From CAYFQV01 sp964413635 (GTDB lineage: Bacteria; Spirochaetota; Spirochaetia; DSM-27196; PWMO01): DNA of 6,857 bases. The stretch lies in assembly GCA_964413635.1 (NCBI GenBank), contig CAYPTH010000141.1:1-6857 (forward strand), given 5' to 3'. The notes beneath the pieces are model-generated. The model was not told the DNA's origin and searched no databases. It was given only the letters and a program-made list of their open reading frames with translations. Below are positions 1-6,208 of this stretch, piece by piece. The position numbers and the translations under genes were made by a program. The number at the start of each line of letters is the position of its first letter. The stretch's first letter is position 1.

Positions 1-2
1 CA

Positions 3-401
3 AACGCCGGCGCCGGCGCAGTCCCCGGAGCGGCGCAGGGGCCACCCCCGGCGGCGCAGGGGGGGCAGGGGGTTCACGCGGCGCCGGGGTCCGCCATCTT
101 CCGTGAGAGCGGTATTATCCTGAGCACGGGCTTTCGCTCCGCCCGGATCCGCCGCCTCGCCGTCGGCTCGCTCTCGCTCTATCCCGACCGACTGGTGTTC
201 CGCGAGTCGGCGGGGGAAGAGCGCCACTTCTTCCTCGCCGGGATCAGCGGAATCAACATTCAGTTGGTACGGAAACTGGAGCTGTACTATCAGGATGCGC
301 TGTTCACCTTCGACCCGCGCTCTCCGCGGGTGAATATGTACAAGTTTTACGCCGCCCTGGAAATGCTAACCCTTGCACAGGCCGCGTCCGGACGGGCATA
401 G
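3..401 (+). CDS. C-terminal part of a protein with an Ala/Gly/Pro/Gln linker and a PH/GRAM-like end domain (5' truncated)
   Basis: The frame is open from base 3 to the TAG at 399-401 (132 residues visible), so the true start lies outside the window. The GTG at 195 falls inside the domain and is unlikely to be the start. Residues 1-30 are almost only Ala, Gly, Pro and Gln, a flexible interdomain linker. From about residue 31 the sequence becomes globular: alternating hydrophobic strands (GIILSTGFRSARIRRLAVG, then LSLYPDRLVF, then ISGINIQLVRKLELYY) and a final helix (NMYKFYAALEMLTLAQ). Strands followed by one C-terminal helix suggest a PH- or GRAM-like fold, which would fit binding to lipid or protein. 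From memory, a similar tail follows the PlsC acyltransferase domain in some spirochaete proteins, but the catalytic part is not visible, so no function is assigned. The stop is 12 bases before hisS, on the same strand, implying co-transcription. Confidence 0.72.
   Translation, partial: NAGAGAVPGAAQGPPPAAQGGQGVHAAPGSAIFRESGIILSTGFRSARIRRLAVGSLSLYPDRLVFRESAGEERHFFLAGISGINIQLVRKLELYYQDALFTFDPRSPRVNMYKFYAALEMLTLAQAASGRA
30..62 (+). repeat. Short direct repeat in the linker-coding region
   Basis: The 12-base unit GCGGCGCAGGGG occurs at 30-41 and again at 51-62, 21 bases (seven codons) apart, so both copies encode the same Ala-Ala-Gln-Gly string in frame. G-runs follow at 57-63 and 67-72. This is a low-complexity coding repeat, not a mobile or CRISPR element. 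It may vary in length between strains by slippage. Confidence 0.6.
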
Positions 402-413
402 TACACCCGTATC

Positions 414-1823
414 ATGAGTGAACGCATTGATCCCCGCGTTCTCAAGGGCTTCCGGGACTTTCTTCCGGAGGACGAGCTCGAACGGCGCACCGTTTTGCAG
501 ACCTTGGAACGCAGCTTCCGCAGCTTCGGCTTCGTACCCATCGACACGCCCATCCTGGAGTACACGGAGATACTCCTCGGAAAGGCGGGCGGCGAGACGG
601 AGAAGCAAGTCTACCGCTTCGAAGACCACGGCGGCCGCGACGTTGCCATGCGCTTCGATCTGACGGTCCCCTTTGCGCGCTTCATGGCGCAGCACCGAAA
701 CGAGCTCTACCTCCCCTTCAAGCGCTATCACATTGCCAAGGTGTTCCGCGGAGAGAACACCCAACGGGGACGCTACCGCGAGTTCATGCAGTGCGACTTC
801 GATATTGTCGGGACCGATGCCGCCTCCGCCGACCTGGAGATCATTCTCATGATCGTGCGCTCTCTGGAGGCGCTGGGCTTATCGGCCTTTCACGTGCGCA
901 TCTCGAACCGCGCCATCTTCAACCGCTTCCTGCAGCATATCGATGTCGCCGAACACTCCGAGGAGATCCTGCGCACCGTCGACAAGCTGCGGAAGATCGG
1001 GCATGAGAAGACTCACACCGCCCTGGCGGAGCTCACCGGCGCCAAGCGGGCAGACCAGATTCTGTCCTTTGTCGGCGGCGACCGCGACAACCAGCGCACT
1101 TTCGAGCATATGAGCGCGCTCGCCGGCGGCGAAGCCGAAGACACCAAGCGCGTTGCCGACATTCTCCGCCATGCGCAGGAGGCGGGCATTGCAGACCGGA
1201 TTGTCCTCGACCCGTCGATCACCCGCGGTCTCGACTACTACACCGGCATGGTCTTTGAGACCTTTCTGGACACCGAAGCGGGAATCGGCAGCGTCTGCTC
1301 CGGCGGACGCTACAACGACTTGGCAAGCCTCTACACCAAAGAGCAGCTACCCGGGGTCGGCGCATCAATCGGTGTCGATCGCCTCCTGGCCGCTGTCGGC
1401 GCACGGGGCGCCGGGGTGAGCGCGGAAGCCGCAGCGAACGTCCTGGTGCTTTGTTTAGACGAGAGCCTCCTAGGCCGCTACCACGCAATTGCAGATGCCT
1501 GCCGTAGCGAGGGGGTGAGCTGTGAGGTCTATCCCGAGGCCAAGAAACTGCCGGCGCAGTTCAAATTTGCTGAGAAGAAAGGGATTCCCGCAGCCATCAT
1601 TTGCGGGCCGGAAGAGGCTGCCAACGAGCTCGTCAACGTGAAGAACCTCGCGACCCGAGAGAGCCACGACGGCGTTTCCCTGCCGGAGGCCGTTCAGCTC
1701 GTCCGAGGCATCGCCGCAACGAATCGCACAACGGCCGGCGGTAATGCAGCCCCGCAGCGCGGTGTGGACACCGGCCCCGACGACAAGCCGGCCCCGGAGC
1801 GTAAGCCCCATGCAAGCCCATGA
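414..1823 (+). CDS. hisS: Histidyl-tRNA synthetase (HisRS)
   Basis: Class II aminoacyl-tRNA synthetase that charges tRNA-His with histidine using ATP in the cytoplasm, normally as a homodimer. The N-terminus has the HisRS hallmark GFRDFLPED (12-20). Motif 2 is FRGEN...RGRYREFMQCDFD (111-130), with the ATP-binding arginine. The histidine-binding HisA motif is RGLDYYTGMVFE (271-282), HisB is GGRYNDL (297-303), and motif 3 is GVGASIGVDRLL (314-325). The anticodon-binding domain spans about 342-434 (VLVLCLDE onwards). The QCDFDIVG form of motif 2 differs from the E. coli form (HQLGCEVFG) and resembles archaeal/eukaryotic-type HisRS. At 469 residues it exceeds the usual 420-430 because of a disordered tail (435-469, Thr/Pro/Ala-rich). 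The ATG at 414 is the only sensible start; no Shine-Dalgarno is visible, so coupling to the gene ending at 401 is likely. The 3' end overlaps the helicase start. Confidence 0.97.
   Translation: MSERIDPRVLKGFRDFLPEDELERRTVLQTLERSFRSFGFVPIDTPILEYTEILLGKAGGETEKQVYRFEDHGGRDVAMRFDLTVPFARFMAQHRNELYLPFKRYHIAKVFRGENTQRGRYREFMQCDFDIVGTDAASADLEIILMIVRSLEALGLSAFHVRISNRAIFNRFLQHIDVAEHSEEILRTVDKLRKIGHEKTHTALAELTGAKRADQILSFVGGDRDNQRTFEHMSALAGGEAEDTKRVADILRHAQEAGIADRIVLDPSITRGLDYYTGMVFETFLDTEAGIGSVCSGGRYNDLASLYTKEQLPGVGASIGVDRLLAAVGARGAGVSAEAAANVLVLCLDESLLGRYHAIADACRSEGVSCEVYPEAKKLPAQFKFAEKKGIPAAIICGPEEAANELVNVKNLATRESHDGVSLPEAVQLVRGIAATNRTTAGGNAAPQRGVDTGPDDKPAPERKPHASP
1796..1799 (+). promoter_or_regulatory. 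Shine-Dalgarno GGAG for the helicase, inside hisS
   Basis: GGAG at 1796-1799 lies 10 bases before the ATG at 1810. It decides the start: the in-frame ATG at 1744 would add 22 low-complexity residues ahead of the first conserved helicase residues. The site lies wholly within the hisS tail codons, so ribosomes finishing hisS can start the helicase. Confidence 0.6.
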
Positions 1824-4314
1824 GCTTCCCGTCTACCGCCAGAAGGATCGAATCCTCGACGCCTTGGCGGAGAACCAGGTAATCGTTGTCGAAAGCCCCA
1901 CCGGCTCCGGGAAGACAACCCAGCTCCCCGTCATTCTCCACGAAGCCGGCTACAGCAGCCGCGGCGTGATCGGGGTGACGCAGCCGCGGCGGATCGCGGC
2001 GGTGTCGGTGTCGGAGTACATTGCCAAGCAGCTCGACGCCGTGGACCGCAGCAAGCTGGTCGGCTACAAGATGCGCTTCGAGGATCACACCACCCCGGAG
2101 ACGCGACTCAAGATCATGACCGACGGCATTCTCCTGCAGGAGATCAAGGCCGACTACATGCTCTCCCAGTACTCGGTCATCATGATTGACGAGGCGCACG
2201 AGCGAAGCTTGAACATCGACTTCATCCTTGGCCTCTTGAAGCGCATCCTCGAGGCGCGGCCGAGCTTCAAGGTGATCGTCTCCTCGGCGACGATCAACGC
2301 CGAGGTCTTCTCCCAGTACTTCGATTCCTGCCCCGTTGTGCGGATCGAGAGCGAGATGTACCCGGTGCAGGTGGTCTACGATCCGCCGCTCGTCGAAGAC
2401 GCCGGCGAGGAGCTGGTGCGCAAGATCACCGAGATCGTCGGGCGGATCATGCAGGAGGAGCGGGAGGGGGATATCCTCATCTTCCTCTCGGGCGAGAAGC
2501 TCATCAAGGACAGCATTGCAGAGCTGCGGATGCAGTCCTACAACCGGAAGCTCGAGATCCTCCCGCTCTACGGGCGCCTGAGCAAGGAGGAGCAGGACCA
2601 GGTCTTCCCGCCGCCGCCGAAGGGCAAGACCAAGGTTGTCGTCTCGACGAACATTGCCGAGACGAGCATTACGATTGACGGCATCACCTCCGTCATCGAC
2701 TCCGGCCTGGCCAAGATGAGCTACTACAATCCGCGCTCGTATACATCGTCCTTGGTCGAAGGTCCGATTTCGAAGGCCTCTGCGAACCAGCGCAAGGGGC
2801 GCGCCGGCCGCACCCGGGAGGGCACCTGCTACCGCCTCTATCCCCGGGAGGACTTCGAGACGCGGCCGCTGTTCACCCTGGAGGAGATCTACCGCACGGA
2901 CCTCTCCGAGGTCGTGCTGCGCATGGCGGAGCTCGGCATTCGCGACTTCGAGTCCTTCGACTTCATCTCTTCGCCGGGGAAACAGAACATCATCAGCGCC
3001 GTGGAGACGCTGCTCCTGTTGGACGCCCTGAACGGAGACAACAGCCTCTCCGAGATCGGCCGGCGCATGGCGCAGTTCCCCCTCTTGCCGCGCCACTCCC
3101 GGATGATCGTGGAGGCAATTCAGAGCTACCCCAACGTCATCCGGGAGACGGTCATTGCCGCGGCCTTTTTGACCACCAACACGCCCTTTCTCCTGCCCGA
3201 GGGTGAGGAGCTCGCCGCCCGGAAGGCGCACCACCACTACCGCGACGACATGGGCGACTTCGTCTCCTATCTGAAGCTCCTGCGCGCCTACGGCGACGCC
3301 GAGGAGAAGAAGAAGTTCTGCGACCGCCGCTACCTCGATCCCCGGACCATGGCGGAGATCTGGAACATTCAGGAGCAGCTCGGCGATATTGTCGGCGAGC
3401 TCGGCGTGCCGGTCCTCGAAGGCGGGCCCATGCCGGACTACCTCTGCGCCGTATCCCGCGGCCTCATCCAGTTCGTCTGCGTCCACACCGGGCGGGGCAA
3501 CTTTCGCAGCCTCACCGCGGCTCGCATCATGATCCACCCCGGATCGGTCATGTTCCGGGAGCAGCCGGAGTTCATGGTCGCCGGCGAGATTGTCCGCACC
3601 AGCCGCACCTACGCGCGCTCGGTTTCACCCCTGGAGCGCTCCTGGCTCCCCGCCATCCTGGGCGAGCTCACCGACGACCTGCTTGCCCTCACCCGCCCCG
3701 GAAAGGGCAAGTCCAAGAAGGGCGCCAAGCCGGAGAAGCGGGACACCACCTGGCAGATCCGCATTGCAGGACAGACCTTCCAGCTCGAGGCGCAGAAGGG
3801 CAAGAAGAAGATGGCAGTCCTCCCCTGGCGACAGCTCCAGAAGCTCCTCCAACGTCCCGACCTCGAGCTCCTCCCGCAGCACGCCAACCTCAAGGGCAAA
3901 GTCGTCCTGGACAACGCGGAGATCCTCACGGGCACCAAGCTGGGCGAGATCTTCAAGATCGCCCCCCACATCGACCCCCACCGCGACTACACGACGAGCT
4001 GGCCCAAGAAGCGCTCCTACGAGGTAGAGATCGATGTCGACGGCCTCTGTGCCGACCTGCACTACGCTCTCAAGCTGGTTAAAGGCAAGAAGAGCACCAA
4101 GTCCCTCTCCTTCCTCTCGCTCCAAACCGACGGCCGCGGCACCTACTGGTTCAAGCCCCAGAAGAACTACTACACCGCGGCCTACGAGACCCTGGCCGGC
4201 CTGGACGCCATCTCGGACGAAGTCGATGCCGCCGGCGAGGAACTGGACGCCGAATGTGCCGACCGCCTCGGGGCGTTGTACCGAAAGCTTACGGCGGTGA
4301 TTGAGACGTACTGA
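1810..4314 (+). CDS. hrpA: DEAH-box ATP-dependent RNA helicase, HrpA family, with an unrecognised C-terminal domain
   Basis: Superfamily 2 helicase, 834 residues from the ATG at 1810. Motifs in order: I GSGKT (32-36), Ia TQPRR (57-61), Ib TDG (104-106), II DEAH (127-130), III SAT (159-161), IV ILIFLSG (222-228), V TNIAETSITID (280-290), VI QRKGRAGR (327-334). DEAHERSLNIDFILG is the HrpA/DHX form; HrpB has DEFH. A winged-helix/ratchet (HA2) region follows (about 360-500), then an OB-fold region with IHPGSVMF (575-582). The protein should translocate on RNA with ATP and remodel RNA or RNA-protein complexes; E. coli HrpA has been linked to mRNA processing and stalled ribosomes. E. coli HrpA is about 1300 residues with a different C-terminus. 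Here residues 631-645 are a Lys-rich linker and 646-834 a domain I do not recognise. Starting at 1810 overlaps hisS by 14 bases, pointing to co-translation. Confidence 0.93.
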   Translation: MQAHELPVYRQKDRILDALAENQVIVVESPTGSGKTTQLPVILHEAGYSSRGVIGVTQPRRIAAVSVSEYIAKQLDAVDRSKLVGYKMRFEDHTTPETRLKIMTDGILLQEIKADYMLSQYSVIMIDEAHERSLNIDFILGLLKRILEARPSFKVIVSSATINAEVFSQYFDSCPVVRIESEMYPVQVVYDPPLVEDAGEELVRKITEIVGRIMQEEREGDILIFLSGEKLIKDSIAELRMQSYNRKLEILPLYGRLSKEEQDQVFPPPPKGKTKVVVSTNIAETSITIDGITSVIDSGLAKMSYYNPRSYTSSLVEGPISKASANQRKGRAGRTREGTCYRLYPREDFETRPLFTLEEIYRTDLSEVVLRMAELGIRDFESFDFISSPGKQNIISAVETLLLLDALNGDNSLSEIGRRMAQFPLLPRHSRMIVEAIQSYPNVIRETVIAAAFLTTNTPFLLPEGEELAARKAHHHYRDDMGDFVSYLKLLRAYGDAEEKKKFCDRRYLDPRTMAEIWNIQEQLGDIVGELGVPVLEGGPMPDYLCAVSRGLIQFVCVHTGRGNFRSLTAARIMIHPGSVMFREQPEFMVAGEIVRTSRTYARSVSPLERSWLPAILGELTDDLLALTRPGKGKSKKGAKPEKRDTTWQIRIAGQTFQLEAQKGKKKMAVLPWRQLQKLLQRPDLELLPQHANLKGKVVLDNAEILTGTKLGEIFKIAPHIDPHRDYTTSWPKKRSYEVEIDVDGLCADLHYALKLVKGKKSTKSLSFLSLQTDGRGTYWFKPQKNYYTAAYETLAGLDAISDEVDAAGEELDAECADRLGALYRKLTAVIETY

Positions 4315-4323
4315 GGGGTGGGT

Positions 4324-4340
4324 GCCGCGGCGCGCGCGGC
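4324..4340 (+). terminator. GC-rich hairpin just after the helicase stop
   Basis: GCCGCG (4324-4329) pairs with CGCGGC (4335-4340) around a 5-nt loop and can extend outwards by about three pairs, two of them G-U. It lies 9 bases after the helicase TGA. No T-tract follows, so it is not a classic intrinsic terminator. It may pause RNA polymerase or protect the 3' end, or it may be chance in GC-rich DNA. Confidence 0.35.
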
Positions 4341-4360
4341 GCTGTAGTCGAGAAACAACA

Positions 4361-4385
4361 CCCAACCGGGGTGCCCCCGGTTGGG
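4361..4385 (-). terminator. Intrinsic terminator between convergent genes, best suited to the FAS1 gene
   Basis: CCCAACCGGGG (4361-4371) and CCCCGGTTGGG (4375-4385) form a perfect 11-bp stem with a 3-nt loop. Read on the minus strand, it starts 19 bases after the FAS1 stop and is followed at once by TGTTGTTTCT, a T-rich though interrupted tract. Read on the plus strand, it follows the helicase by 46 bases but has no T-tract, so any plus-strand role would be as a stable barrier or a Rho-assisted stop. Confidence 0.75.
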
Positions 4386-4404
4386 CCGAGTAGGGTAGCT
4401 TCCG

Positions 4405-5313
4405 CTACATATCCGGCGGAAGAATGACGGCGTCGATCACGTGAATCACGCCGTTGGTGGTGAGAATGTCCGTCTGCACGACGGTGGCAGAGTCGTTCAA
4501 TATGACGGAGCCCATGTCGACCGAAACCTGGATATCCGCGCCTTGGACCGTCGTAGCGGCGTCTAGGCTCACGACATCGCCGGAGAAGACGCGCCCGGGG
4601 ACCACATGGTAGGTGAGCACGTTGGCAAGCTGGTCCGGGTTCTGGAGCAGACTGTCGAGGGTGCCCTCCGGCAGCGCGGCGAAGGCTTCATCAGTCGGTG
4701 CAAAGACGGTAAACGGTCCCTCGCTCTTGAGCGTCTCAACCAGACCCGCCTCTTGCACGGCCGTCACCAGCGTCTCGAAGGAGCCCGCCGCGACTGCGGT
4801 GTCGACAATATCGGAATCCGGCGGCATGAGGACGCTGTCAACGACATGGATTACTCCGTTGGACGCCTCAATGTCCGGGATGATGACCTCAGCATTGTTG
4901 ATCCGGACACCATCGGAGGCGTTTACCACGACCGGTTGTCCAAGCAATGTATTAGCGCTGGATAACTCGACCACCGCGCTGGACGGCACTTGACCATCGA
5001 CGACGTGGTAGAGAAGAATGTCGGTCAAGGTCGGGATGTCGTCCAAGAGCGCCTCAACGGTGCCCTCGGGCAGCGCAGCGAAGGCGTCATCGGTGGGAGC
5101 AAACACCGTAAACGGCCCGTCGCCTTGCAGCGTCTCGGCGAGATCGGCCGCCTCCAAAGCGGCTACCAACGTTGTGAACCGGCCATCTTCTTGTGCTACC
5201 TCGACGATGGTCGGTTCACTCTCTTCTACGAGAGGCTCTTCCTGCTGAGCCGCAGCGAAAACGCCGAAGCTGAGAACAAGAAGAAACACGCTAACAAACA
5301 CAGTGAACCTCAT
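4405..5313 (-). CDS. Secreted protein with two fasciclin (FAS1) domains
   Basis: 302 residues. The N-terminus is a Sec signal peptide: a short start (MR), a hydrophobic core (FTVFVSVFLLVLSFGVFA) and small residues giving a likely signal peptidase I site near residue 22. There is no lipobox cysteine, so it is probably released or periplasmic rather than a lipoprotein. Two FAS1 domains follow: about 36-164 and 168-300. Each has the H1 motif FTVFAPTD(D/E)AFAALP (68-82, 201-215), the YHVV motif (102-105, 235-238) and the H2-like NGVIHV(V/I)D end (152-159, 287-294). FAS1 domains generally mediate cell-surface or matrix adhesion; the ligand cannot be told here. The protein ends right after the second domain, with no membrane anchor. 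A perfect Shine-Dalgarno fixes the ATG at 5313-5311. The gene converges on the helicase and lies 145 bases downstream of the toxin gene. Confidence 0.95.
   Translation of the reverse strand: MRFTVFVSVFLLVLSFGVFAAAQQEEPLVEESEPTIVEVAQEDGRFTTLVAALEAADLAETLQGDGPFTVFAPTDDAFAALPEGTVEALLDDIPTLTDILLYHVVDGQVPSSAVVELSSANTLLGQPVVVNASDGVRINNAEVIIPDIEASNGVIHVVDSVLMPPDSDIVDTAVAAGSFETLVTAVQEAGLVETLKSEGPFTVFAPTDEAFAALPEGTLDSLLQNPDQLANVLTYHVVPGRVFSGDVVSLDAATTVQGADIQVSVDMGSVILNDSATVVQTDILTTNGVIHVIDAVILPPDM
4669..5112 (-). repeat. Two homologous DNA segments encoding the FAS1 H1 motifs
   Basis: The coding segments 5112-5068 (domain 1) and 4713-4669 (domain 2) encode nearly identical 15-residue motifs and remain visibly alike as DNA. 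The offset is 399 bases, exactly 133 codons. The two domains therefore derive from an in-frame tandem duplication; the remaining parts have diverged. Confidence 0.6.
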
Positions 5314-5317
5314 GGGT

Positions 5318-5325
5318 CACCTCCT
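5318..5325 (-). promoter_or_regulatory. Strong Shine-Dalgarno for the FAS1 gene
   Basis: On the minus strand the sequence reads AGGAGGTG, fully complementary to the 16S rRNA anti-Shine-Dalgarno. AGGAGG is 6 bases from the ATG at 5313. It is by far the strongest ribosome binding site in the window, so efficient translation is expected. Confidence 0.85.
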
Positions 5326-5360
5326 AAAGAATTATGTACTCTGCGAAAGTATGGTTCTCT

Positions 5361-5400
5361 CAGCGAAACCGGCAACAGTTTTCTGAATAATTGATGTCAA
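5361..5400 (-). promoter_or_regulatory. Possible promoter region of the FAS1 gene
   Basis: The intergenic region 5326-5458 is more AT-rich than the genes. On the minus strand a perfect -35-like TTGACA lies at 5400-5395, but no good -10 box stands 16-18 bases after it. Closer to the gene, TTGCCG is followed 16 bases later by CATACT, each matching the consensus at four of six bases. One of these may drive FAS1; neither is convincing alone. No clear terminator for the toxin gene was seen here, so read-through from it is possible. Confidence 0.3.
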
Positions 5401-5458
5401 ATCAGTGTATAGGTCAACGGGGGGACAACGTAGCGCTCCAACTTGTGGCTGGATTCTC

Positions 5459-5890
5459 TCACGCCAGGGGATCGATAATATCCAGGTCGCGGCTCAGACG
5501 TCGGAACTGCTCGACGTTGGATGTAGCGATTGCATCCACCCCCGCCGCTTTGAGAATCTCGATAATGAAGGCGTCGTACGTCGCGCCGCCGGCTGCCGGC
5601 ATCTGACCAATTCGATCGAGAACATCCCACATGGCCGCACCGTCAAAGGGCGCTATCGTCGCGTACGCTTCCAACGTCCCCCGCAGTGCGCGGTCGGCTT
5701 CTGCCGGCCCGAGTCGGTACGGCGCAGGCAAACGCGTCAGGACGGCGTAGGATTCCAGCACGGTGTGGTGGGCAACCACGATGGCGTGCTCGTCGAGAGC
5801 CGCGTCCAACCACCCGGCCATGGACTTGTGCAGCGGATGATTGGCGTGCACGGCGGCCACGATGATTGACGAATCCACGCCGACCGTCAT
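5459..5890 (-). CDS. vapC: PIN-domain ribonuclease toxin, VapC-like
   Basis: 143 residues, the usual length for a single-domain PIN toxin. PIN proteins are Mg2+-dependent RNases; VapC toxins cut tRNA, rRNA or mRNA when the antitoxin is lost. Expected acidic residues are visible: D6 in VGVDSSIIVAA, E46 in VLESYAVLTRLP, D106 in GGATYDAFI, and N125 in TSNVEQF, where many family members have Asp and others Asn. The active site therefore looks intact. The ATG at 5890 overlaps the stop of the preceding antitoxin gene as ATGA (5887-5890), with no strong Shine-Dalgarno of its own, so its translation is probably coupled to the antitoxin. The pair shares one promoter upstream of the antitoxin. A chromosomal PIN nuclease with another RNA target is possible, but the partner gene makes toxin the best call. 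Confidence 0.92.
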   Translation of the reverse strand: MTVGVDSSIIVAAVHANHPLHKSMAGWLDAALDEHAIVVAHHTVLESYAVLTRLPAPYRLGPAEADRALRGTLEAYATIAPFDGAAMWDVLDRIGQMPAAGGATYDAFIIEILKAAGVDAIATSNVEQFRRLSRDLDIIDPLA

Positions 5891-6159
5891 TCGGAGAAAC
5901 CGCCCTTGCGGTCGAGACTCTCCGAACGCGCGGGGCTTACGTCGAAGATCTCCGCCGGCGCCACTCCGGCGCCAGTGTCGATTGCGACGACCTTGCCGCG
6001 ACGCACGACGCGCCGTTCCGTTTCCTGCTTGGGAATGAGCGCTACGCCGTCTGGGAGCGCGACGATTTCGATCTCTGCTCCGGGCCCCAGACCATATCGG
6101 TCACGGAGCTCTTTCGGAATGACAACGCGGCCGGCACTGTCGACTTTGGTATGGGTCAT
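5887..6159 (-). CDS. vapB: SpoVT-AbrB-family antitoxin, VapB-like
   Basis: 90 residues from the ATG at 6159. Residues 4-43 form a swapped-hairpin AbrB DNA-binding domain (KVDSAGRVVIPKELRDRYGL, then PGAEIEIVALPDGVALIP). The dimer binds operator DNA, and the C-terminal half (about 44-90, charged and probably disordered alone) should wrap the toxin and block its active site. The open frame extends upstream to 6306, but those 49 extra codons run through the promoter and repeats and resemble no domain, whereas AbrB proteins usually begin a few residues before this motif. No Shine-Dalgarno precedes the ATG. Instead a -10 box ends only 6 bases before it, suggesting a leaderless mRNA. It lies immediately before the PIN toxin gene, overlapping it by four bases. 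Confidence 0.9.
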   Translation of the reverse strand: MTHTKVDSAGRVVIPKELRDRYGLGPGAEIEIVALPDGVALIPKQETERRVVRRGKVVAIDTGAGVAPAEIFDVSPARSESLDRKGGFSE

Positions 6160-6165
6160 GGCTGG

Positions 6166-6194
6166 ATAATACCATGAGAAATGGCATTTGTCAC
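6166..6194 (-). promoter_or_regulatory. Toxin-antitoxin promoter giving a leaderless mRNA
   Basis: On the minus strand GTGACA (6194-6189) and TATTAT (6171-6166) are separated by exactly 17 bases; each matches the sigma-70 consensus at five of six positions. The expected transcription start, about 7 bases after the -10, falls on or next to the A of the antitoxin ATG at 6159. Confidence 0.75.
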
Positions 6195-6208
6195 GATAAA
6201 TGGCATTA
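6179..6208 (-). promoter_or_regulatory. Paired operator-like palindromes for antitoxin autoregulation
   Basis: AAATGGCATTT (6179-6189) is a palindrome around one central base. A second copy, AAATGGCATTA (6198-6208), differs only at the last base. Their centres are 19 bp apart, close to two helical turns, so two dimers could bind on the same DNA face. The first copy fills part of the promoter spacer and touches the -35; the second lies just upstream of the -35. This is where an AbrB-type antitoxin, or the toxin-antitoxin complex, would bind to repress its own operon. Confidence 0.65.

Noticed and set aside
30..72. Short G-rich repeats as a possible regulatory or CRISPR-like array
   Set aside because: Both copies stay in frame and encode the Ala/Gly/Pro/Gln linker; there are no spacers and no regular unit beyond two copies.
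1744..1809. Earlier in-frame ATG for the helicase
   Set aside because: The 22 extra residues are low-complexity and non-helicase-like; GGAG sits 10 bases before the ATG at 1810.
1633..3537. Long minus-strand open frame (634 codons) opposite hisS/hrpA
   Set aside because: Its product resembles nothing and is dominated by Val, Asp, His, Leu and Arg, typical of antisense frames in GC-rich genes; the opposite strand carries a fully conserved helicase.
3625..4365. Minus-strand open frame (246 codons) opposite the helicase C-terminus
   Set aside because: Compositional shadow of the coding strand; no motif, no ribosome binding site, and it runs through the junction hairpins.
5405..5869. Plus-strand open frame opposite the PIN toxin
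   Set aside because: No recognisable domain; the minus-strand frame has the PIN residues and proper gene order.
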